Positions 55,616 through 64,000 of a DNA stretch of 64,000 nt are shown piece by piece. Each line of letters opens with the position of its first letter. Within the stretch, counting starts at the first letter, position 1. The notes below the pieces were generated by a model. It was given only the letters and a program-made list of their open reading frames with translations, did not search any database and was not told the origin of the DNA. A program made the position numbers and the translations under genes. Source of the stretch: Nomia melanderi (Eukaryota > Arthropoda > Insecta > Hymenoptera > Halictidae); assembly GCF_051020985.1 (NCBI RefSeq), contig NC_135000.1, positions 6,655,001-6,719,000 of the forward strand, in the 5' to 3' direction.

Positions 55616-56615
55616 AAATATTTCTTTATTTCATATTTCGTGACTATAAATGAATCGAACTACCAAATGATCCCAAACTCGTTTCCATCCAAGACACTAC
55701 CATAATCAAACGTCGCGATTGTTACCAGCGCATCTGCACCTTCAATTCATTTAAATAACAGTCGAGGCACAGCTTTTCATTATCTCATCATTATATTATT
55801 TCTTATTTCGTTACTATAAATGAATCGAACTGCCAAATGATCCCAAACTCGTTTTCATCCAAGACGGTCATTACCATAATCAAACGTCACGAGTGTTGCC
55901 AGTGCATCTGCACTTTCAGTTCATTCAAATAACAGTCAAGGCACAGCTTTTCATTATTGCATTAATTCATTGTTTCATTATTTCTTATTTCGTTATTATC
56001 ACAAATGAACCGAACTACCAAATGATCCCAAACTCGTTTTCATCCAAGACGGTCATTACCATAATCAAACGTCGCGAGTGTTGCCAGTGCATCTGCACTT
56101 TCAATTCATTCAAATAACAGTCAAGGCACAGCTTTTCATTATTGCATTAATTCATTGTTTCATTATTTCTTATTTCGTTACTATCACAAATAAACCGAAC
56201 TACCAAATGATCCCGAACTCGTTTCCATCTAAGACACTCATTACCATAATCAAATGTCGCGAGTGTTGCCAGTGCATCTGCACTTTCAGTTCTTTCGAAC
56301 AACAGTCAAGGCACAGCTTTTTATTATTTCATTAATTCATTAATTCATCATTATATTATTTCATTAATTCATTAATCCATTATTATATTATTTCGTTAAT
56401 TCATTAATTCGTTATTATATTATTTCATTAATTTATTAATTCATCATTTCATTATTCCTTATTTCGTTACTATCACAAATAAAACAAACCACCAAATGAT
56501 CCCAAACTCGTTTCCATTCAAGCCAGTCATTACCATAATCGAACGTCGCGAGTGTTGCCAGTGCATCTGCACCTTTAGTTCTTTCGAACAACAGTGAGGG
56601 CACAGCTTCACCGAA
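55616..56615. repeat. Tandem array, unit about 170-185 bp, five copies
   Basis: CCAAATGATCCCAAACTCG recurs near 55663, 55834, 56018, 56203 and 56493. The two best copies are 185 bp apart and give near-identical open frames at 55893 and 56078. An ATTAATTC subrepeat (56327-56450) separates the last two. Confidence 0.9.
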
Positions 56616-58050
56616 ACGAATGACGGTGGCGAACGCGTTAACGAGCAACGTCATCCCGTCGATCGGCGATCAGGGTCGCGTATTAGCATGCTCGGGTGTG
56701 CCTTCCGCGCCCACTCCCGGCCTTGAAGCGTTCTCCGTGAGAAATCGAGGGATGGGGAGGTGCGGCGCGCGAGAGAGAGGGTGTATGTGTGTGTGCGTGT
56801 GTGTGTGAGAAAGAAAAAGAGATACCAACGAAGGAATGCTAAACACGGAATGCAGGTCGTGCCACGCGAATCTTTCCTGTACCAGCCACGTGCTCGATAC
56901 GTTGTGAAGAGTTGGGTGTTAATTGATGATAATTTCTCGTTTGGTTCATTGATATTGGGCCATTCTGTAAATAATGCTTTTTTTCGGGAAGTTCTTTGAA
57001 AATTGTATTGGAGGATTGATCGAAGAATGGAGAATGGTTTTATGTAATGATGGACTGCAATGTTGACGATTAAAAGAATTCTTGATCTGATTGATTTGAT
57101 TGATTTTTGATAAAAGGTGGCATTAAATAAAATTAGCTGTGCGATGACCGAATGTTTAGGATTGTAGAATTACATTATTGTTGAAACGGTGATTTATAGA
57201 ATTTGTTAATGGGATTAAGAAAGATTGATTGGTTTAACTTGGTTACTGAAATTAATTAAAAATCAATTAATTAAATAGTGGAACAACTATCTGTTGATAA
57301 CGATGTGTATTTGGTGAAAGAGCTGAGTATATAAATATATTGTTATATGTTATAGATTATGTAACATGTGTGTTAAATATATAAAAAATATAGATGAGAC
57401 ACAATCGAAGAAAAGTGAAGTAAATATTACGAAGACGTCACGTCGTGTGCTGTAGGGTAAAGGGCGAGGTTCAGCGAGTGAATCCGCCGTTATTAAACCT
57501 TACACCCAGAATAACCGGTGCCGTTCAGGGCCTTAACCCATAAACCGTTAGCTTTGTTTCCCGAAAACTTGTATACTGTTTACAAAGTGAATCCGCGAAA
57601 AAAATGAAACGAACGAGTCGAATTGACAATTCAAGTTACAGATTAAATTTCAAATCACAAATCAGAAATTCAAATTCAAATTCAAATTCAAATTAAAAAT
57701 TCACCATTGAAATGTAAACGAAGAATTACAAATGCAAATTAAACATTCAAATTCATAGAAATCACGTGTGACCCGTTCAAATGCGAAAGGGTCAGATTTC
57801 GACTGCATCGATGCTCGTTTAAAAACGCTAATTTCACCGTGTTAATTAGTCATGTTGTGACAGCTGCTTACCGTTGTTAATGTAACAACTGGCAAACGAC
57901 GAGGGGAACAAAGGAAAAAAAGGAAATCATGAACGACACTGTTACTGCATAATAAATACGAATTAATCTTATCACTTCTCCTTCTGATTCGACACATAAT
58001 CTCGCACCGTGAGAAAGTCGAGGAGAAATTGACTCGTCGATCATCGAGTA
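56616..58050. other. No gene recognised
   Basis: GC-rich to 56890 with a GT tract at 56780-56808, then AT-rich. (AAATTC)n at 57665-57692. Confidence 0.5.
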
Positions 58051-58052
58051 AC

Positions 58053-58247
<195 letters not shown>

Positions 58248-58513
58248 TGAGGAGATAGTCTACGCCAATGCGAGCTCAACGGGAGAATAAATTCTGCACG
58301 GTTCGCTCGAAGGTCGAATGTGGGCGCCGAAGATGACGGTGCCGCGACGACACCGGGATGATGAATTTACCCGATCCAGCGGCCGAGTTCGGCCTATGCA
58401 ATTTCCGACTGACGTGCGCCTCCGAAAATAACAATGGCGCGCCGGAAAGGTAACGAAACGCAGCGCGAAATCGAAAATCTTGCGGAACGATCGGTACTTG
58501 AAATGAGGATTAA

Positions 58514-58735
58514 CCCTTCGCCCTACGATATCGTGTAAGACTCGTGGCAAACATTTCAAATGGAATTTAGCAAATATGTCAATTCTTTCGATTTCGAAAT
58601 GAATATTATTTTTCTATTATTTTCTAATGGTTTAGAGTAAACATAGATGCAGAAGATATGTGGAATATTTTTCTTTCTCTAATGAACTGTGAACAATACA
58701 ATAGTTCTGCAGTTGCGACAGAAATAGAGCAAGGA
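58514..58735. mobile_element. Decayed TTAA MITE, family B type
   Basis: TTAA 58510-58513 then CCCTTCGCCCTACG and AGACTCGTGGC. The right end AGCAAGG is degenerate. Confidence 0.55.
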
Positions 58736-58744
58736 AAATATAGA

Positions 58745-59170
58745 TTGGGGGTTTTGGAGTTAGAAGCATAGACGTGGGTACCATTTTTGGGAATTATTCG
58801 ATTCTGATGTTTCTAGATAGAAATTTATATTGAAAATGAGGATCGTCAGAGAAGAAATAAAATATTCTTATTGAAAACACAAATGTGAAGATTTTGAGAT
58901 TAGAAGCATAGGCGTAGGTACCATTTTTGGGAATTATTCGATTCTGATGTTTCTAGATTGAAATTTACATTGAAAACGAGGATCACAGAAGAAATGAATA
59001 AAATATTCTTATTGAAAACACAAATGTGAAGATTTTGAGATTACAAGCATAGCTGCGGGTGCCATTTTTAGGACTTATTTGATTTTGATGTCTCTAGATA
59101 GAAATTTACATTGAAAAGAAGAAATAAATAAAATATTCTCATTAAAAACAAATCTAAAGATTTCCAAATC
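58745..59170. repeat. Tandem repeat, unit about 141 bp, three copies
   Basis: Each copy includes TTTGAGATTAGAAGCATAG, GGTACCATTTTTGGGAATTA and AATAAAATATTCTTATTG. Confidence 0.9.
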
Positions 59171-59813
59171 AGAAGCAAATCGCCATCATTCTCGAAAATC
59201 GTTCAACCATGATCCCTTTCACTAAAAATGGAAACCGACAAAATTAACGAAAATTTTTCAACGTTCAAACGGGTAAACATCATGGCTCGACTTTCACTGG
59301 CATAGGCGTGGACGCACCGTGACGAAAAGAAAAATTCAAAGGTCATCACACGGTGACGTCGTTGAATCCCGATTATTTTCCTTCGTTATTATTCTTTTTT
59401 TTCGTTCCCCTTTCTATCCCCTCCCTACGATGACATTTTTCCCGCCCATTTTTATCGCGCTTCATAACAGGCTCGCGAGACGACTACGGCCGCCACCGTG
59501 TTATTTTTAGCGGGGTATCCTTTCGCGATTATTATATCACACCCGATAAATAATTATCGTCGAACAAGACATTATTATACTCGCCGCGACAATAACAAGG
59601 GACCGAGCCCGGTATTCGGATAAAATAATGGATATCAATCGAGGGGACGATTGTTTATACGAGAGCTGGCTCGCTAATGGCGGAATAATAATTCTATTAG
59701 TCGGATCGTTTCCTAGAAACGTCGTTTCTTTTATCCCATCCACCCTTTCCATCCCTATTCGTCGACGGAAGACGGAATTCGTCGCAATGACTTCCGAAAC
59801 AATTAACAAGTTA

Positions 59814-60032
59814 CACGTTAAGCGCCACGGAAATCTTAAGCGTTTTCCCTTAGAGTTTTTGTTTCGTAGCAAAAAAAAGCAGGAACAATTATTAATTGTT
59901 TGGTGTTGCAACGTTTGCATGACAATATTATCAACATAGTTACGTTATTAAACATTTTCATTTCCCATCGGTTATCTTCTATGTTACGATTGTTTTCCAG
60001 TCATTCAGAAGACTAACATGGCGCTTAACGCG
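59814..60032. mobile_element. TTAA MITE, family H (short copy)
   Basis: CACGTTAAGCGCCACGG at the left, inverse of ATGGCGCTTAACGCG at the right, TTAA 60033-60036. 219 bp. Confidence 0.8.
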
Positions 60033-60036
60033 TTAA

Positions 60037-60511
60037 CTGCGTTTGACGAGTATACACGTCATCTTAACCCTTAGCAATCCTATGTCGAGTCAGACTCGAC
60101 ATTCTATTTTATTGCAACCTCTACCGGTTTTAACCATTTTTTCTATATTTATTTGTAGTATCACAATTGTACCATTTAAAGGTAACATTTCTATGACTCC
60201 CAAATATTCTTGAATAAATAAATAGAGCGTCATATTAAGCTGTAATTGAATGAACTAACGTCGACGTGAACCTCAAAGTGAGAAACCAAGAGCACTTCGG
60301 ACCGCAAAGGGTTAAAGCTTGAAATGCTACTAATTCTTTCAACGATGAATTCCTTATTTTTCCAGATAAACGTATAACTCATCGTTATTTTGCTTTAGTT
60401 TCTCATTAAAATATACCCTAGGTGCATTCATCCTGTGTTTGATGAGTAAACATTTCATCTTTTTATTTTATCGCGCGTACAATCAGAGATTCTCGAAAGT
60501 AAATTCCACAG
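60037..60511. mobile_element. Family I element interrupted by a family G MITE
   Basis: Between TTAA 60033-60036 and 60512-60515. Starts CTGCGTTTGACGAGTATACA, ends AATTCCACAG. Without the insert it is about 227 bp, like 20921-21136. Confidence 0.8.
60068..60311. mobile_element. TTAA MITE, family G, nested in family I
   Basis: TTAA 60064-60067 and 60312-60315. CCCTTAGCAATCC and, inverted, CCCTTTGCGGTCC. 244 bp. The uninterrupted relatives read CGTCGTAAAGCTTGACA at this place. Confidence 0.85.
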
Positions 60512-60515
60512 TTAA

Positions 60516-62139
60516 CAGGTTAAACAATATTTTTCGAAATATACAAACAATCAGTTAAAAATATTCGATTGATAACTGATTAAGGAAATAGAAATAAATT
60601 GAACGATCGGTAGAACAACTTAAAAAATGGCTGAGGTTTTTTAATTTTTTCGTATGAGTTCGTTGATAATCGAGGAAAGAATTGGATTATTTTATAAATT
60701 GTAAAACGGATGGTTTTCGTGAGTTATGTAAATAAGAAATTTTCTTCGAAGTATTTTACGAAGGTTTTCGAGAGTTTCGGATTTATTTTTTCGTAGAAAT
60801 CGATGGCACGAGTTGAAAGTGTCTTAATGGACGTGGATTTTTATGGATATCTGTTTCTCCAGTTCGAAGCAAGCAGTATCGGAACGAACTGATCGTAGAA
60901 GAGCCACGCTGACCTGCGCAATGAACGAGAGATAGAAGGGAATGGCGGTCAGGAGTGATTGGGTCAGATCAGGTCATGGTCATTGGCCCTACGAGCGCGG
61001 CGAAATACGATTACTACTCTGTGTCGCAACGAGGATAACAAGTGCATTCGTTTGAGCACACGAATTTTCTAATTTCGATTATATAATTCGAATGATAATA
61101 ATTATAATGATTTGGTATTGTAATAATTATAGTATAAAAATCTAATTATATTCTAATTATATTATAATGATACAATTATATTCAAATTATATTATAATGG
61201 CACAGTTATATTCAAATTGTATTATAATATTAAAATTATATTCTAATGATATTATAATATTCTAGGAATTATTATAACATTTACGAAAACCGATGAAACT
61301 GCAGAGATTTCAATAAATTTTCATATTCAAGTGCAAATCACAATAAAATTCTGTTAAGTGCTGTAATTTGAAATTCTAATTACTGCTTCACACATTAATC
61401 TATTCACCGTATTAAAAGTACCTTATTAAAAATGATCCCACTGGTCGACCTAGTTTGATACTCCAATAAATTGATCCCAGTAACGTTCATAAGTTTCACT
61501 GGACAAAAATGAATGATCTTGAATAAGATTCTATCTGTTTTGAATTCAAGACGTTCGATATCTCTACAGTCAAACTGGAGATCAGGCTTTCTAATATAAT
61601 TTAATAGGCACTTACCGTCATTGTTGACTCAAGTTTAGAGAATCAGGTTAATCAAGAGTTTGTCGAAAACAATTCTATCTTAGTTTAATCAAAGTCACTG
61701 GGACAACTGTCTACAAGTTAATGATTACACCAGGCTAGAGCTGTTTCCAACGGAGCCTAGTAACCTAACCTAGTATTCCATCGCCTTAATTGTTAATTGA
61801 TTTCAATTGCACGAATCAAAGATCACTTTTCCCGGTCAGAGAGCAATGTTAATGGTACGCTGATCATTAAGACGTCTCACTGCGTATTGATCATTACTTC
61901 AGGCAAGGTGTCGCTTGGATCGAGCCGATATCGCACTTTATAATTTGTTTTAGACTCATTTATATTTAATATTCAATATTTAAAATGTGAAATTACTAAT
62001 GGTAATTATATTAGACATCTGTTTTTACTCGTCCCCTAAATGAGCAGTCTCAAAAGTATATCAATAAGAGAACGACATTAATCATTGCTAGACCTAGATG
62101 ATAGTGAAAGATATTAAAGATATGAAAATATTGAAGAAA
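60516..62139. other. No gene recognised; AT-rich short repeats at 61090-61270
   Basis: ATTATATTCAAATTATATTATAAT units of about 37 bp at 61090-61270. The remainder has no identifiable feature. Confidence 0.5.
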
Positions 62140-62690
62140 GTATTACAAATTGAATCAGATATTAGTGAAAAATATTTAAAGCATTAAAATATTGAATAAA
62201 GTATTAAAAATTAAATCAATTATTAGTGAAAAATGTTTAAAGTATCAAAAATTGAATCAAATATTTGTGAAAAATATTAAAAGTACCAAAAATTGAATCA
62301 AGTATTAGAAAACTGAATAAAATATTAGTGAAAAATATTGAAACTATCAAAACTTGAATAAAGTATTAGAAAATTGAACCAAATATTAGAAAATTGAATA
62401 AAATATTAGTGAAAGATATTGAAACTATCAAATATTGAATAAATTATTAGAAAATTGAATAAAATATTAGTGAAAAATATTGAAACTATCAAAACTTGAA
62501 TAAAGTATTAGAAAATTGAACCAAATATTAGAAAATTGAATAAAATATTAGTGAAAGATATTGAAACTATCAAATATTGAATAAATTATTAGAAAATTGA
62601 ATAAAATATCAGCGAAAAATATTAAAAGCACTAAAGTATCGAATAAACTGCTAAAAAATCGAATAAAATATCACTGAAAAAATATATAGA
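62140..62690. repeat. Tandem repeat, higher-order unit 142 bp
   Basis: AAATATTAGTGAAAGATATT begins a block at 62401 and again at 62543. Shorter GAATAAAATATTAG / GAAACTATCAAA subunits fill the array. Confidence 0.85.
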
Positions 62691-64000
62691 TCAGTGATCT
62701 AGGGTTAATTATCGGCATCGAGGATATGCGAATGTACGCGCGGGTTCCTCTTCGAAAGGGACGAAATAAGGGGGATGAGAGAAGCTGGGGCATTAGAAGC
62801 ATCACTGACCCGACACGTCACGCGTAAAGGCCAACCGTGACGCGTGCCGGAGATCGCGCGGATCGGGTCAAGGTTGCATACTTCGCGACAGTTCGCAGTT
62901 TCCACGGAGGGAAATAGGGAAAATAGGGCACCGGTGACGAAAGCAACACGTTAATACCCCGGCCGTGACGACAGCGAAAGGACCACGCTCCGCTGGAACT
63001 ATTAAGCGCGGCTAATGCTACTCAAAGGCAATTTCCGATGGCTCCTGGGGACTTTCTAAATCCGGCTTTCAGTATTCTTGCTTCGATTCTACTTATAGAC
63101 GCTATCTCACACTTTTACCTCCGAGGCTCGGCGATATCGAACCGGCACGCTCGCGTTAACCCTACCCGCGGTGGCGGCGGCGGCGGCCGGGTCTGATTTG
63201 ACCCAGATTTTCCGAGACACCATTCAACTCGTCGCCTTTACCTTCGGCTGTCAGCTGTGCTCTCCACGCGTTATCTTCGTTTAATTTACACGCAGCCTGT
63301 TCATTATTATCGATTTATTAATCATTTTTATGGGAATTCGTATTTTCTCGTGTATCCTAATTTATGGAATACCTAAATATCTGAATATCTTGAAAAATAT
63401 TTGCTGAAGCAGTTATGAGCAATGTTCTTTTTTAATAATTTCTAATGTTACGGGTTTACGCTTTTTTATAGTGATTATCTTTGTATGACTTTTTTCCATC
63501 TTCGGTTAGTATTTCCATGGTGTTTTCGAAGTGGGATGATCTAATGTCCTTTAATTATACTTTGATTAAATTTAACGCGTCCTGAGTTCCTGAATTGCTC
63601 GAAAGCGGTTGCAACGCGAAAAGAGTTTGACGACGTGAATAATTAGATAATTGTGTGAAACAAAGATTGTGGTATCAGGTAATTAGTAATTTTTGTTTGT
63701 TTTTCCTTGAATTAATGGGATGCTGCACCGAACGCGAGGATGTTCCACGAAGGAACATCGTTCACTGACGTCCTGTCCCAGGTTTCCAAGAAAACTGTTG
63801 TTTTCTTTGTCCACGGTGCACCGATGTATTTTAATTATAGGGTCGCGGCGTTAATAATAAGACAGAGAGCGTTCTGAACCGTGGTCAGATGCCCGTGTTG
63901 ACGCATCGCCGTGTCAATCGAGTCATCAACCTGGCCGGTCAAGTGTAAAGGCCAGTTGTGACGCGAATCAAGGATTCCAGACGTGCCCCGGAAAGGTTAC
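62691..64000. other. No gene recognised
   Basis: GC-rich at 62700-63250 with a GGC tract (63170-63188), next to a GGGTCTGATTTGACCC motif; AT-rich afterwards. If EcR-A has exons, they would be sought from here to higher coordinates. None is recognised in the window. Confidence 0.4.

Noticed and set aside
55893..56335. Two nearly identical small hydrophobic frames
   Set aside because: They are successive copies of the 185-bp tandem unit, and further units do not keep the frame.

Overview
The window is eukaryotic and insect, most probably hymenopteran (bee- or ant-like). It has one recognisable gene with spliceosomal introns, a very AT-rich background broken by GC-rich islands, many di- and trinucleotide microsatellites, and dozens of short non-coding mobile elements. 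The species call rests on the bee-like end of the receptor (AEIWDVTP followed at once by a stop) and on overall composition, so it is inference.

The gene is the ecdysone receptor, EcR (NR1H family), on the minus strand. Five coding exons can be joined by GT-AG sites with matching phase: 30844-30529 (B1-type A/B domain), 4087-3678 (glycine tract and two-zinc-finger DNA-binding domain), 2738-2481 (hinge and start of the ligand-binding domain), 2173-1798 and 1343-1099 (rest of the ligand-binding domain, AF-2 helix, stop). The joined frame is 1605 nt and encodes 534 residues if the first in-frame ATG is the start. The intron between the B1 exon and the DNA-binding exon is 26.4 kb. A GC-rich, CpG-rich block at about 31.0-33.1 kb lies just upstream of the B1 exon and is the best candidate promoter and 5' leader. 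The EcR-A exon was not found, and by the usual insect gene order it would lie at higher coordinates. Positions 1-1098 should be 3' UTR.

Everything else is intronic or upstream DNA. I see no second protein-coding gene, no transposase and no RNA gene. The dominant structure is a dense population of small (about 190-300 bp) elements bounded by TTAA, with inverted ends such as CCCTTTGCACTCGAG, CCCTTTGCGGACGAA, CCCCTTGACGTAC, CCCTCTACGGGC and CACGTTGACTGCCACG. This is the organisation expected of non-autonomous piggyBac-type MITEs. Several are nested in one another, and uninterrupted relatives elsewhere in the window show the empty site with a single TTAA. Others lie back to back sharing one TTAA.

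Tandem arrays are also frequent: a 44-bp palindrome-bearing array at 4.5-4.8 kb, a 114-bp array open in reading frames on both strands at 27.6-28.05 kb, and arrays with units of about 95, 140, 145, 185 and 190-205 bp. Several near-perfect palindromes stand alone. The most interesting items are the directly readable TTAA nesting history, the periodic palindrome array in the EcR intron, and GGTCA/TGACC palindromes carried by one MITE family inside a nuclear-receptor gene.
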